DNA of 64,000 nucleotides from DATFTE01 sp963802575 (GTDB lineage: Bacteria; Acidobacteriota; Terriglobia; Terriglobales; Acidobacteriaceae), in NCBI GenBank assembly GCA_963802575.1, contig CAWDJF010000001.1:310001-374000 (forward strand). The letters run 5' to 3'. The position numbers and the translations under genes are program-made. Under the pieces are notes generated by a model that made no database searches, had not been told where the DNA came from, and was given only the letters and a program-made list of their open reading frames with translations. Of the stretch, positions 17,121 to 26,384 are shown piece after piece (position 1 is the first letter of the stretch; each line of letters starts with the position of its first letter).

Positions 17121-17885
17121 TCACCTCTGGTTCTCCTGATCGATGGTCCGGACTGCATATCGAAAACCGTCAGGCGAGACTTGGATAGGCCCTTTGAATG
17201 GGCTATCGATATCACCGATTGCCACCAGGACCAAGGCCAGCAGAAACGCCAGAAAGGAAACCTGCACCATATGAAGCTTGAAGTTTTCGATGCCGAAAAG
17301 GCAGGAGGAGATGATGGTCACCAGTGCACCTACGATCAACACGGCCCACAGCAGCGGAGGCAAGTGACTCCGGCTTTGCAGGGCGCGGATCCGCCGGTGC
17401 TCGGTCATCTCGCGCAGTTCGCCGAAAGCTTGCTCGAGTCCTATCTGTTCGGCGGCGCTGTGTGGCTGGATTTCATTAAGCGCGTCCCAGAACGGCTGGG
17501 TGATACCCCGGCTCATATGGTTGTCATTTCCCATTTCCCGCCATTCGACATTTACTACGTCCGACGCGTACCCGCGGGCCATTTGCCGGATGCGGCTGCC
17601 TTGCGGGTCGGGGAGCGTCTTGGCGATCCGGTAGAGATTCACCAGGCAGTTCGACTCCTGCTCCGCGTTGGTTTCTGCCCCGCGAAAGTCTGTCCAGACA
17701 TTCGACAGCATGAAGGCGATCAACACGGCGTAGGTCGTTCCAATCACCCCGACGTTAGTGCCGATGACATCGTTGTGCCCGCTGCGGGCGCTGGGCTTCC
17801 ATAGCCGGTGCAGCAGGGCAAGCAGCAGAATGGAAATGCCGATCGAGCCTGAGATAACCAGGATGTCTGCGAATGAACTTTGCAT
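17121..17885 (-). CDS. DUF4239 (bestrophin-like) membrane protein
   Basis: A 254-residue integral membrane protein with two helices at the N-terminus (about 8-25 and 43-62) and two near the C-terminus (about 180-200 and 208-228), separated by a soluble helical region. GVIGTTYAVLIAFMLSNVW followed by a Glu-rich segment (AETNAEQESNCLVNLYRIA) is typical of DUF4239 proteins, which are likened to bestrophin channels. Function is not established. It lies 28 bases upstream of selA on the same strand. Confidence 0.78.
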   Translation of the reverse strand: MQSSFADILVISGSIGISILLLALLHRLWKPSARSGHNDVIGTNVGVIGTTYAVLIAFMLSNVWTDFRGAETNAEQESNCLVNLYRIAKTLPDPQGSRIRQMARGYASDVVNVEWREMGNDNHMSRGITQPFWDALNEIQPHSAAEQIGLEQAFGELREMTEHRRIRALQSRSHLPPLLWAVLIVGALVTIISSCLFGIENFKLHMVQVSFLAFLLALVLVAIGDIDSPFKGPIQVSPDGFRYAVRTIDQENQR

Positions 17886-17942
17886 GAGGAACCCCAGCCA
17901 GCTTGGCGAAGTGTAGAACCCCGCTAATTTCTTCGCAATTGC

Positions 17943-20111
17943 CTAACCGACTTCGACCAGTCCGTAGGTTCGCTGCCAGCGCGACCGCATGTGCCGTAAG
18001 GCGCGATTGATCTCTTCCTGCGAGATTTCAGTGTTAGGCCCGGCTAGCACCGCTGCGGCTTCGCGCTTGGCTACTTCCAGCAATTCGCGATCGCGGATCA
18101 GGCTGGCGACCTGAAAGCTCGGCAGTCCCGCTTGGCGTGTGCCGAAGAACTCGCCCGGACCGCGTAATTCGAGGTCGAGTTCGGCGATCTGAAATCCGTC
18201 GGTGGTGCGTACCATGGCATTCAGACGGCGGTCGCCTTCTTCGGAGACTTTGCCTCCGGTCATCAGAATGCAATACGACTTCGCTGCACCGCGCCCGATA
18301 CGCCCACGAAGCTGGTGTAACTGGGCAAGGCCGAAGCGCTCGGCATGTTCGATGACCATGACGTTGGCATTGGCAACGTCGACACCCACTTCGATTACGG
18401 TCGTCGAGACGAGAATGTCGATCTCTCCCTTCTGGAACAGCCGCATGACCTGCTCTTTCAGGTCGGCTTCCATCCGCCCGTGGAGCACCGCGACGTGCCG
18501 GTCCGGGAAAACCTTGGTGCTGAGCTCCTTGTACATCTTCATCGCTGCCTTGAGTTCGCTCTCTTCGTTCTCTTCGATCACGGGATAGACGACGTAGGCC
18601 TGATGTCCCGCTGCCACCTGCTTACCGACGAACTCCCATACTTTTTCCGCGCTGTCGTCGGTGACACGCTTCGTGACAATGGGCGTGCGGCCCGGAGGCA
18701 GTTCGTCAAGCACGCTGATATCGAGATCGCCGTAGAGCGTGAGGGCGAGCGTTCTAGGGATCGGCGTCGCCGTCATTACCAGGACATCAGGCTCGGCGGG
18801 ATCGGGGGCATCCGGGGCGGCAGCCCCACTGCGATCTTTCTTCATTAACTTGAATCGCTGCATGACGCCAAATCTGTGTTGCTCGTCGACGACAACTAAA
18901 CCAAGCTTGGCGAATTCGACTCTCTGTTCGATCAAGGCATGCGTGCCAATCACCAGCTGCGCATTTCCTTGCGCGATGTGGCGGCGGATCTCGCGCTTGC
19001 GGTCATCTTCGAGCGAGCCGGTGAGCAAGACGACGCGATAGCCGGCGTTTTCCAGAATGCGCCGCGCGGAAAAGTAATGCTGCTGGGCCAGAATCTCGGT
19101 CGGCGCCATCAGCGCAACCTGATATCCGTTCTCGATAGCAATCACCGCCGCCTCAAATGCCACAATCGTCTTGCCCGATCCCACGTCGCCCTGCAAGAGG
19201 CGGCGCATGGGAGACACCTTTTCCATGTCGGAAGCAATCTCCTTGAGGACGCGCTTCTGCGCCCCCGTGGGATGAAACGGCAGAATTTTTTTCACCGCCT
19301 CGCGCACTCGGTCATCCAGGCGGAAAGCGATGCCGGTCTGCGACTTCTGCTCGCGGCGTTTCAGTTCCAGTCCGAGTTCGACAAAGAACAGCTCTTCAAA
19401 GATCAGCCGGATGTGGGCCGGCGTGCGGAACGATTGCAGGTCGGTCAGGCTCTCTCCGGCCTCCGGCCAATGCACCTTGCGAATCGCCTCGAAGGTCGAG
19501 ATCAACCCCAGGCGTTTGCGTACTGCCTCCGGGATGGCTTCCGGCAGATCGGGTGTCAGATTGTCAACGGAAGTGCGAATGATGCGGCGAAACCAGCGCG
19601 AGGTCAGCTTCCCGTTTCCAGCCGACTCGTAGATCGGCACGATGCGCCCGACTTCCAGCGATTCGCCAAGTTTTCGGTCGGCCTCGGCTCCATCGTCGCC
19701 GCCGTCATCCAGGATCTCGAATTGCGGCTGCACCAGTTGCAGTTCGCCGTCGCGCCCGGTTTCGACTTTTCCGTACAGAGCCACCAACTGTCCGGGCTTG
19801 AACTTGTCCCGAAGATAGGCCCCGTGAAACCAAAGGCATTTCAGGCGAGTCCTTCCCTGGCCGGCCGTCATCTGAAAAATGGGTATGCGGCGGGTGCTGA
19901 ACAGCCCCGAGGTGCGTACTTCGGCGATGACGGTAGCCATCTCACCGGCTCGCAACTCCTCGATTCCCCGGGGGTTGAGCCGGTCTTCGTAGCGGAAGGG
20001 CAGATAGTGCAATAGGTCGCCGACGGTATGAATGCCTTTGGCCGACAGAATTTCGGCCAGGCGGGGGCCAATCCCCTTCACGTACTGCACAGCAGTGCCC
20101 GGTTCCAGCAT
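17943..20111 (-). CDS. recG: ATP-dependent DNA helicase RecG
   Basis: This helicase remodels stalled forks and Holliday junctions. An OB-fold wedge domain (VQYVKGIGPRLAEILSAKGI, then LLHYLPFRYEDR) precedes two helicase lobes with Walker A LLQGDVGSGKT, DEQH in VVVDEQHRFG, TATPIPRTLALT and the motif VI QLRGRIGRG. I set the start at ATG 20111 (MLEPGTAVQ), where homology begins, giving 722 residues; the frame stays open to ATG 20162 and TTG 20165, which would leave almost no room before the divergent gene. The C-terminal GLVEVG is normal. Confidence 0.94.
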   Translation of the reverse strand: MLEPGTAVQYVKGIGPRLAEILSAKGIHTVGDLLHYLPFRYEDRLNPRGIEELRAGEMATVIAEVRTSGLFSTRRIPIFQMTAGQGRTRLKCLWFHGAYLRDKFKPGQLVALYGKVETGRDGELQLVQPQFEILDDGGDDGAEADRKLGESLEVGRIVPIYESAGNGKLTSRWFRRIIRTSVDNLTPDLPEAIPEAVRKRLGLISTFEAIRKVHWPEAGESLTDLQSFRTPAHIRLIFEELFFVELGLELKRREQKSQTGIAFRLDDRVREAVKKILPFHPTGAQKRVLKEIASDMEKVSPMRRLLQGDVGSGKTIVAFEAAVIAIENGYQVALMAPTEILAQQHYFSARRILENAGYRVVLLTGSLEDDRKREIRRHIAQGNAQLVIGTHALIEQRVEFAKLGLVVVDEQHRFGVMQRFKLMKKDRSGAAAPDAPDPAEPDVLVMTATPIPRTLALTLYGDLDISVLDELPPGRTPIVTKRVTDDSAEKVWEFVGKQVAAGHQAYVVYPVIEENEESELKAAMKMYKELSTKVFPDRHVAVLHGRMEADLKEQVMRLFQKGEIDILVSTTVIEVGVDVANANVMVIEHAERFGLAQLHQLRGRIGRGAAKSYCILMTGGKVSEEGDRRLNAMVRTTDGFQIAELDLELRGPGEFFGTRQAGLPSFQVASLIRDRELLEVAKREAAAVLAGPNTEISQEEINRALRHMRSRWQRTYGLVEVG

Positions 20112-20176
20112 CTCAAGGGATGTTAGCAGGAGCATGCCTGCGGCGTTTAGGATGCCAGTCATCAAGGCGGATAACG

Positions 20177-20401
20177 GTGTCTAAGACAGGAGTGAGCAAT
20201 TTCGTGCACGCACTGATCGCGGTTCTGGGCGGCAACGCGATCTATTTTCTGATCATGCCCTACCTGCCGGCTCCGGCTCGCCATGTCGCCCCGCATCTGG
20301 ACCTGGGGCTGGTCGTGGATTTCTGGATCTGCCTGGTGATCCTGGGCCTAGTAAAAACCTTCGCCCGCATCCGCGAGCGGTCAAAGCCGCAGAACCTGTA
20401 A
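20177..20401 (+). CDS. Small two-helix membrane protein
   Basis: A 74-residue protein read from GTG 20177, with AAGGCGG seven bases upstream. It has two hydrophobic segments (NFVHALIAVLGGNAIYFLIM and LVVDFWICLVILGLV) separated by a proline-rich loop, and ends in a basic tail (RIRERSKPQN). I recognise no family. It is divergent from recG and is followed by a TetR-type gene, which may not be cotranscribed. Confidence 0.6.
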   Translation: MSKTGVSNFVHALIAVLGGNAIYFLIMPYLPAPARHVAPHLDLGLVVDFWICLVILGLVKTFARIRERSKPQNL

Positions 20402-20516
20402 ACCACGTTTGCTAGTCCGCGCATCCCTCCCAAAAGCTGGAGTGGTCTCTTCGCCGGGTCCAGGTTTCGTTCTGACCATAATTGAAACGACTGTGTCATT
20501 TATGCTAACTTGCCTC

Positions 20517-21101
20517 ATGAGCCGAACCGTGGACGAAAAACGCCCGGGAGAACTACGGGACGCGATCGTCCACTACCTAGTTAAAAACGGGCTGACGGGG
20601 CTGTCGCTCCGGCCGCTCGCCAAAGCGCTAGGGTGCACTCCCCGCGTTCTGCTCTACCACTTCGGATCGAAGGAAAAGATGGTGATCGAAGTTCTGGCGC
20701 AGGTGAGGGAACGCCAACGCACCGCCTTTGATCAGGTGGAAGCTCCCAGCTTTGCCGAGGCCTGCCTGAGAGTTTGGGAGCGCATGAGCGCTCCAGATTC
20801 CGAGCCACTCTTCCGGCTGTTTTTTGAGACCTACGGCGTGGCGCTGCGTTCCCCGAAAATCTACAGAGCATTCCTGCACGACACCGTCGAGGACTGGTTG
20901 CAAAACATAGCCGAACCACTCTGTCGCGAGGGCTGGAACCTGTTCGAGGCACGTGCGTTCGCGACCGTCGTCCTGGCTGGGTTGCGGGGCTTTATGCTCG
21001 ATTTTTGCACCACTCACGATCGCAACCGCCTGGATCATGCTGTCGGTCTTTGGCTTCGTGGGTTGGACTCCATGCTGCCAACTGATCAGAAGGCTTTGTA
21101 A
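20517..21101 (+). CDS. TetR-family transcriptional regulator
   Basis: A 194-residue repressor-type protein. The N-terminal helix-turn-helix is LSLRPLAKALGCTPRVLLYHFGSKEKMV, with YHFGSKE as the family signature (residues about 45-52). The C-terminal helices form a ligand pocket that differs between members. The start is ATG 20517, though ATG 20502 is possible. The metallo-beta-lactamase gene begins 2 bases after its stop, so the regulator and enzyme are coupled and the enzyme or its substrate is the likely target of the response. Confidence 0.88.
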   Translation: MSRTVDEKRPGELRDAIVHYLVKNGLTGLSLRPLAKALGCTPRVLLYHFGSKEKMVIEVLAQVRERQRTAFDQVEAPSFAEACLRVWERMSAPDSEPLFRLFFETYGVALRSPKIYRAFLHDTVEDWLQNIAEPLCREGWNLFEARAFATVVLAGLRGFMLDFCTTHDRNRLDHAVGLWLRGLDSMLPTDQKAL

Positions 21102-21103
21102 GG

Positions 21104-22117
21104 ATGACAATTCAAAAAGAGCGGATCGCTTCGTGCTTGCTGGCTGCCGCCACGATTCTTACGTCATTGGGCGGATGGGCCGAACTCGTGCCGGGCTCAA
21201 TGGACGTTCATTGGAATGAAGGTGCGCCGAATTGCGCCAACAGCCCGCAGCCTCCTCTGCAGGTGCATCGGTACAATGCTCAAACCTTCATTCTTCGCGA
21301 GAATCTTTGCGCCACCTTCGAAGCGCCTTTCATGTACCTGTTAATCGGATCAAAGAGAGCAGTTCTCATCGACACTGGCGACGTTGCCGATCCAGATCAG
21401 ATGCCTCTCGCGAAGACGGCGATGAGCCTGTTGCCAGGAGACGCCGCCGCAAAGCTCCCTCTGCTCGTCGTTCATACTCATCGACATTCGGATCATCGCG
21501 CCGGTGATGGACAGTTCGCTCACCAACCCAATGTTGAGGTAGTTGGTTTCGATCTGGATAGCGTTCGGCGTTATTACAGGTTCACCAACTGGCCCGAAGG
21601 CATAGCCCAGATCGATCTAGGTGATCGAACTCTCGACGCGCTCCCGACGCCCGGCCACAACGAGACTGAGGTCTCGTTCTATGATCGGAATACGGGATTG
21701 TTCTTTTCCGGCGACTTTCTGCTGCCGGGACGCCTGATGATCGATGACACTGCCTTGGATCTCGTCAGCGCGGAGAGGGTCGCGGCCTTCGTCAAAGATC
21801 GTCCCGTGAGCTTCGTTCTCGGGGGGCACATCGAAAAGGATTCTGACGGCAACACGTTTGCCTGGGAATCTCAATATCATCCTCACGAAGCTGCCCTGCA
21901 GATGACGAAAGACGATCTGCTCGCGCTGCCCGGTGTGGTCCGCAGTTTCAACGGTTTCTACAACACCAACGGCAAGTTCATCCTGATGAATGCGATCCGC
22001 CTGCTCATCGCTGAGGCCATTCTCGCTGCAGCCTTGCTGGCCGCAATCGTATGGGCGCTAGTTCGCTATATCCGGCGCAGGCGCGCCCGCAAGGTCAGGA
22101 GCCAAGTCCAAGCCTGA
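21104..22117 (+). CDS. Membrane-anchored metallo-beta-lactamase-fold hydrolase
   Basis: A 337-residue protein of the MBL superfamily. HTHRHSDH (His126, His128, Asp130, His131) is the zinc motif, with TPGHNETEVSFYD and VLGGHIEKD as later metal ligands. The N-terminus has a signal-like hydrophobic segment (CLLAAATILTSLGG), and a hydrophobic helix near residues 298-318 (EAILAAALLAAIVWALV) followed by RRRRAR anchors it to the membrane with the hydrolase outside. The substrate is unknown. It starts 2 bases after the TetR gene, with AAGG as ribosome-binding site. Confidence 0.83.
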   Translation: MTIQKERIASCLLAAATILTSLGGWAELVPGSMDVHWNEGAPNCANSPQPPLQVHRYNAQTFILRENLCATFEAPFMYLLIGSKRAVLIDTGDVADPDQMPLAKTAMSLLPGDAAAKLPLLVVHTHRHSDHRAGDGQFAHQPNVEVVGFDLDSVRRYYRFTNWPEGIAQIDLGDRTLDALPTPGHNETEVSFYDRNTGLFFSGDFLLPGRLMIDDTALDLVSAERVAAFVKDRPVSFVLGGHIEKDSDGNTFAWESQYHPHEAALQMTKDDLLALPGVVRSFNGFYNTNGKFILMNAIRLLIAEAILAAALLAAIVWALVRYIRRRRARKVRSQVQA

Positions 22118-22214
22118 CCAACCTGGCGGGAATCTAGACTCCCGGAGCGCCCTCCCCTACGTTACTTTGGGAACCTCGGTAACCCCTCGGCGTCAAGCTA
22201 CAATTCGGGGAGTC

Positions 22215-23708
22215 ATGCAGAAAATCGCCCTCCTTTACGACGCTAGTCAGGCGGTCCTGTCGACCTTCGACTTGGACGAAGTTCTGCAGCAGATCCTGAT
22301 CATCGCGGGCGATTATTTCCATCTAGAAAATGTCGCTATCCTGTTGTTGGACAAAGAGACGAACGCGCTCCGTCCTCGGTGCCAGGTCGGCTGGGACGAG
22401 GGCTGCGACAAGATCTCGTTGCCGTTAGGAACCGGGATCACCGGCAACGCCGCGGTGGAGAAGCGGCCGCTCTATGTGCCCGACGTGAGCAAGGATTCCC
22501 GCTACATTCCGTCTGCCGCAAAAACACGCTCGGAACTCGCCGTGCCACTGATGGTGCGCGATGAAGTGGTGGGTGTCCTCGATTGTCAGAGCGAGAACTT
22601 GGACCACTTCAGCGCCGAGATGATCGATCTGCTGACGCTCTTTTCGACTCAGTGCTCCATGGCGCTTCAGAATGCGCGGCTATACTCGCTTGAGAGACGC
22701 AGAGCACTGCAACTGGAAGCCATCAATGCGATTGCCCAGCAAACTACGGCCGTTCTGGATTTGAAAGAGCTGCTTTCCAAAGTGTGCCTCCTGATCCAGC
22801 ATGCTTTCCAGATTTCGCACGTCGCTGTCTTACTGAAGGACGAAGACGAAGTGGTGCTGCGGGCACAATACGGCGAGCTTACCCCGCAGGTGCAGGAAGG
22901 CGGCCGCATGTCAGCGGCACAGGATCTTTGGGGACAAGCGCTTACTCAGGGCCGTACCGTCATTGGGAATGACATTCAGGAACTTCCCGGCCAGGTCGGC
23001 TTTTATCTCGAGACGCGCTCTCGCATGTGCATTCCTCTGGTGGCATTCGGACAGACGCTGGGCGTGTTGGTCCTCGACAGCAATAAGCGAGGTGCGTTTA
23101 ACGCACAGGATGTGCAACCGCTCGAGTCGGTGGCCGACATTTGCGCCACTGCCATCCAGAACGCGCACTACGTCGACCGCGTGAAGCAACTCGCTTACCT
23201 TGACGGATTGACCGGCATTTTCAACCGACGATATTTCGAGGTGCGAATTCTGGAGGAAATCGAACGGGCGCGTCGTTTCGAATCCGGGATGTCGGTTCTC
23301 ATGGTCGATATCGATCAGTTCAAACGCCTGAACGACGAGTTCGGACATCTGCTCGGCGATGAGGTCCTCCGCCAGGTGTCGTCGATCTTTCACCAGCATG
23401 TCCGCAAGATCGATGTGGTTTGCCGTTACGGCGGAGAGGAATTCGCCATCATTCTTTCTCAGACCGACACCCAGCACGCAATTACCATTGCGGAAAAACT
23501 TCGCAGGCTGGTGGATGAATGGCAGTTTCCGGGAGTGGCCCGGCTGGTCACCATCAGCGCGGGAGTGGCGAGTTTCCCGCAAAACGGCAACACCCGTGAC
23601 GAATTGGTGCGGGCCGCCGACGCCGGACTCTACGCTGCAAAACAGGCGGGACGCAATCGTGTATGCGTTCCAAGCGGCTGCAAAGCAGTAGCAAACGCTG
23701 GCGACTAA
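22215..23708 (+). CDS. Diguanylate cyclase with two GAF domains
   Basis: A 497-residue cytoplasmic enzyme making cyclic di-GMP from GTP. The start ATG 22215 follows GGGGAG. GAF sensor 1 spans about 10-155 and GAF 2 about 170-315; neither shows a clear cofactor ligand. The GGDEF domain begins with LAYLDGLTGIFNRRYFE and has the active loop GGEEF at 406-410. RKID at 397-400, five residues earlier, is an intact inhibitory site (RxxD), so product feedback is expected. The PilZ protein at 8776 is a possible receptor. Confidence 0.93.
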   Translation: MQKIALLYDASQAVLSTFDLDEVLQQILIIAGDYFHLENVAILLLDKETNALRPRCQVGWDEGCDKISLPLGTGITGNAAVEKRPLYVPDVSKDSRYIPSAAKTRSELAVPLMVRDEVVGVLDCQSENLDHFSAEMIDLLTLFSTQCSMALQNARLYSLERRRALQLEAINAIAQQTTAVLDLKELLSKVCLLIQHAFQISHVAVLLKDEDEVVLRAQYGELTPQVQEGGRMSAAQDLWGQALTQGRTVIGNDIQELPGQVGFYLETRSRMCIPLVAFGQTLGVLVLDSNKRGAFNAQDVQPLESVADICATAIQNAHYVDRVKQLAYLDGLTGIFNRRYFEVRILEEIERARRFESGMSVLMVDIDQFKRLNDEFGHLLGDEVLRQVSSIFHQHVRKIDVVCRYGGEEFAIILSQTDTQHAITIAEKLRRLVDEWQFPGVARLVTISAGVASFPQNGNTRDELVRAADAGLYAAKQAGRNRVCVPSGCKAVANAGD

Positions 23709-23825
23709 TCTCGCCACCAATCACGTGGAGACGGCCGCTTCGCAAGCAAGCCCAGCCTTTGGGAAACTAACGTCCTCCTGAGCCCGGTAGGGCGAAGGAT
23801 CTGGCGTGCGCGACTACAGTCCTTC

Positions 23826-23866
23826 ACATAAAAAAGACGCAGCGAAGCTGCGTCTCTACGAATGAA
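23826..23866. terminator. Hairpin between convergent genes
   Basis: AAAAAAGACGCAGC, a short loop, then GCTGCGTCTCT lies between the stops of the cyclase (plus) and the PDZ protein (minus). Read on the minus strand the stem is followed by T6, so it would terminate the PDZ operon. A similar GACGCAGC element occurs at 59633-59654. Confidence 0.65.
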
Positions 23867-23879
23867 ATTTTGATGCCGC

Positions 23880-24989
23880 CTAGAGTTCCATCCAATCCCC
23901 ACGTAACTCGTGCCGCAATTTCTCTTGCATTTGCCGTTGTTGTTTACGCAGGTCTTCTTGCATTTTTCGCAGGTCTCTTTTCATCTGTTCCTGCTCGCGG
24001 CGCCATTCTCTCGTGGCCCGTTCCATCTCCGGCTTAGCGCGCTCGGTTTCGCGTACAGCCATCTCTATCGCGGGCCTGGCGCGAGCAACTTCGCTTTGCG
24101 CTTCCAGCATCTCGCGGCGGGTTTCGGCGTCGATCTCCGGAGCCTCAAAACTCTCCTCATACATTTGCGATTGTTTGCGGCTAGGCAAAGAGAGAGTAAT
24201 CGTCTGTTCTTTCTTGTCGCGTAGTACGCCGATCGATACTGTATTGTCTTTCCGCGACTGCAGCGTGCGGCTGAAGTCGCTGGCGTCACTAATGCGCTCT
24301 CCGTTCACCTTCACGATCACGTCGCCCGCCCGGAAGCCGGCTTTCTCCGCCGGCGTTCCTTTCTCGACCGATCGCACCAGCACGCCTTCGCCATTCTTCG
24401 TACCGAAATAATCGCCCAGTTGCGGAGTAAGATTTTCGAGCATCAACCCGCTGCGCTGCGAGGAATGCACAACCACAATCGACATAGGAATGTCGATGTC
24501 CGGAATCGGTGGGATGGGAGGAATTGGAGGAATGCGGTAAGTCTCCGAGTAATTCTCGTGGTCCGAATAGGAGTAAGAAAACGACTTCTTGCGATCGGCT
24601 AGCTGCACTTTGACGCTGAGCGGCTGACCCTTGCGGCTCAGGCCGAGCGTGACCACTCGCCCCGGAGGCACTTCATGAATCATACGACGCAGTTGCTCGA
24701 CACTTTCCACTTCGGTGCCATTCAGGCTCAGAATGACATCATGCTCCCTGACGCCAGCTTTCCCGGCAGGAGCGTCCTGATCCACCATGGTCACTTCGAC
24801 GCCCTTTTCTTCTTTCAGATTGAGGGCACCGAGACGATCGGTGCTGACATCGCGGGTATCGACTCCGAGATAAGAACTGCCTGTCTCGTCACTGGAGAAG
24901 CCAAAGCCTTCTCCGAACGCGCTTGACTCTGCCCACAGGCCGGTTACCAGTAACATCAGCGTGATTGTGATGAGAGTTATGTGGCGCAT
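23880..24989 (-). CDS. Exported protein with two PDZ domains and a coiled-coil tail
   Basis: A 369-residue protein with a signal peptide (1-20). PDZ 1 lies at about 45-130 (SSYLGVDTRDV, GKAGVREHDVILSLNGTEV) and PDZ 2 at about 185-275 (GVLVRSVEKGTPAEKAGFR, AGDVIVKVNGERI). Between them is a short proline-rich PPIPPIP linker. Residues about 290-369 are a highly charged helical coil (EMERATREWRREQEQMKRD). No protease domain is present, so it resembles the sensing part of HtrA-type proteins without the catalytic part. It is the last gene of the sigma factor block. Confidence 0.82.
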   Translation of the reverse strand: MRHITLITITLMLLVTGLWAESSAFGEGFGFSSDETGSSYLGVDTRDVSTDRLGALNLKEEKGVEVTMVDQDAPAGKAGVREHDVILSLNGTEVESVEQLRRMIHEVPPGRVVTLGLSRKGQPLSVKVQLADRKKSFSYSYSDHENYSETYRIPPIPPIPPIPDIDIPMSIVVVHSSQRSGLMLENLTPQLGDYFGTKNGEGVLVRSVEKGTPAEKAGFRAGDVIVKVNGERISDASDFSRTLQSRKDNTVSIGVLRDKKEQTITLSLPSRKQSQMYEESFEAPEIDAETRREMLEAQSEVARARPAIEMAVRETERAKPEMERATREWRREQEQMKRDLRKMQEDLRKQQRQMQEKLRHELRGDWMEL

Positions 24990-24998
24990 ATTCCCCCT

Positions 24999-26180
24999 CT
25001 ATCTGCTCCGGCGGAAGGTAATATCTCCGGTGGTCGTGCGAACTTTCAGCACCGGGCCGCCGCCATTCAAATTGCCTTCGGCGGTGTAGGTCTTAGGACC
25101 GTATTCTCCGCCTTCGGTCGAAACGTGAATCTCTGGAATATCCGAGTGAATCTGATGGCCGTTTGCGACTTCAATCGATGCGCGAATCGTGAGGTGCACA
25201 TCCTGCGCAAGATAGACCGTGATGTCCCCCGCTGAAGTTTCAAGCTGCGAGTCGCTGCGGTCGCCCGTTCCCGCGACAAACTTCGCAACGATTCCACCCG
25301 CGCCAGTTTCTGCGCGCGCGGAAGGAACGCCGTTTAACTCGATCGATCCGCCGCCGGTTTCAGCGTGCACTGGTCCTTTCGCCGAAGCCAGGCGAAGACT
25401 GCCCCCTCCGGTCTCCATTTCAACCGGGCCGTTGACGTCGCCGAGATCGATGTTGCCGCCACCGGTGGTCGCTTTCACGTGCCCGTCGCACTTTTCCAGA
25501 TGAATGCTGCCGCCGCCGGTTTCAAGAATCGCTCCCTGCGAGCCGGAAAGAATGATGAGACTGCCGCCGCCACTCTCGGCGTCGATCTTGCCCTTGGCGT
25601 TCTGCACCTTGATCGTGCCACCGCCAGTGTGCAGATTCACATCGCTCCCCGCCGAACCCACCTCGATGCTGCCGCCGCCGGTCTCGGCGCTGATCAGTCC
25701 GCCGATATCCTGCAACTGAATACTGCCACCGCCGCTCTGCGCATCCACCCGCCCGGCGATGCCAGTCGTGGAAACGCTGCCCCCATCGGTTTCGACTTTC
25801 ACGGCATCCATTGCTCGCGGCACGTTCACCACGAATTCACCGGAAAACTTGTGCACGTGGCCGCCTTGCCAGTCGGCGACGATCCAGGCCGTATCCCCAC
25901 GGACGTAAGCGCTGACCTTATAGGAATCGAACTGCTGGCGCGCGGCCTCTTCCGACGATGTATAAGCATGATTGCGAATCACGTAAGCGATGTTCTGCGA
26001 GCCGCCTTCCACACGGACCGAGCCCACGTCCACCTTCACCCGGAGATTCTTTGCCGTCGCCAGGGATCCAGTGATCTCCTGCGTCCAGTTGCCGCCATCA
26101 CGAAAAACGCGGGACTGCTGCGCCACTGCCAGAGGCAGAAGCGCCAACAACACCGCAACGATTTTAGAGAGTCTCTTCAA
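24999..26180 (-). CDS. DUF4097 beta-helix repeat protein, exported
   Basis: A 393-residue exported protein (signal peptide ending LAVAQ). From about residue 130 to 290 it is built from around ten repeats of 18-19 residues with a Gly-Gly-Gly-Ser/Thr-Ile turn, as in DAQSGGGSIQLQ and VEMETGGGSLRLA. Such DUF4097 repeats form a right-handed beta helix and are often paired with sigma/anti-sigma genes. The function is not known. The start lies 204 bases after the anti-sigma gene end, a gap containing a palindromic cluster, and 9 bases upstream of the PDZ gene. Confidence 0.82.
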   Translation of the reverse strand: MKRLSKIVAVLLALLPLAVAQQSRVFRDGGNWTQEITGSLATAKNLRVKVDVGSVRVEGGSQNIAYVIRNHAYTSSEEAARQQFDSYKVSAYVRGDTAWIVADWQGGHVHKFSGEFVVNVPRAMDAVKVETDGGSVSTTGIAGRVDAQSGGGSIQLQDIGGLISAETGGGSIEVGSAGSDVNLHTGGGTIKVQNAKGKIDAESGGGSLIILSGSQGAILETGGGSIHLEKCDGHVKATTGGGNIDLGDVNGPVEMETGGGSLRLASAKGPVHAETGGGSIELNGVPSARAETGAGGIVAKFVAGTGDRSDSQLETSAGDITVYLAQDVHLTIRASIEVANGHQIHSDIPEIHVSTEGGEYGPKTYTAEGNLNGGGPVLKVRTTTGDITFRRSR

Positions 26181-26255
26181 AGCTTCCTTCCGTTTCTATC
26201 CTCACCCATCACGTCCAAATTCGTAATCTGCCGGGACTGATTCTGTTCGGTTCGT

Positions 26256-26384
26256 ATCAGGGCATCGCTTTAGCGATGCCGTAGCCAGCCGATCTAAACC
26301 CGCCTTTAGGCGCTGCCGCAGCGGCTAAAGCCTCATCTCGCGACCAAGTGACGGTATGGCTAAAGCCATACCCTGATACGAGCC
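26256..26384. repeat. Composite palindromic element with outer inverted repeats
   Basis: Outer arms TCGTATCAGGG (26258-26268) and CCCTGATACGA (26371-26381) enclose three hairpins: one around CATCGCTTTAGCGATG, a longer imperfect one around TTTAGGCGCTGCC...GGCTAAAG, and GGTATGGCTAAAGCCATACC at 26353-26372. The last is a paired-change version of the element at 3756-3775. Confidence 0.8.
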
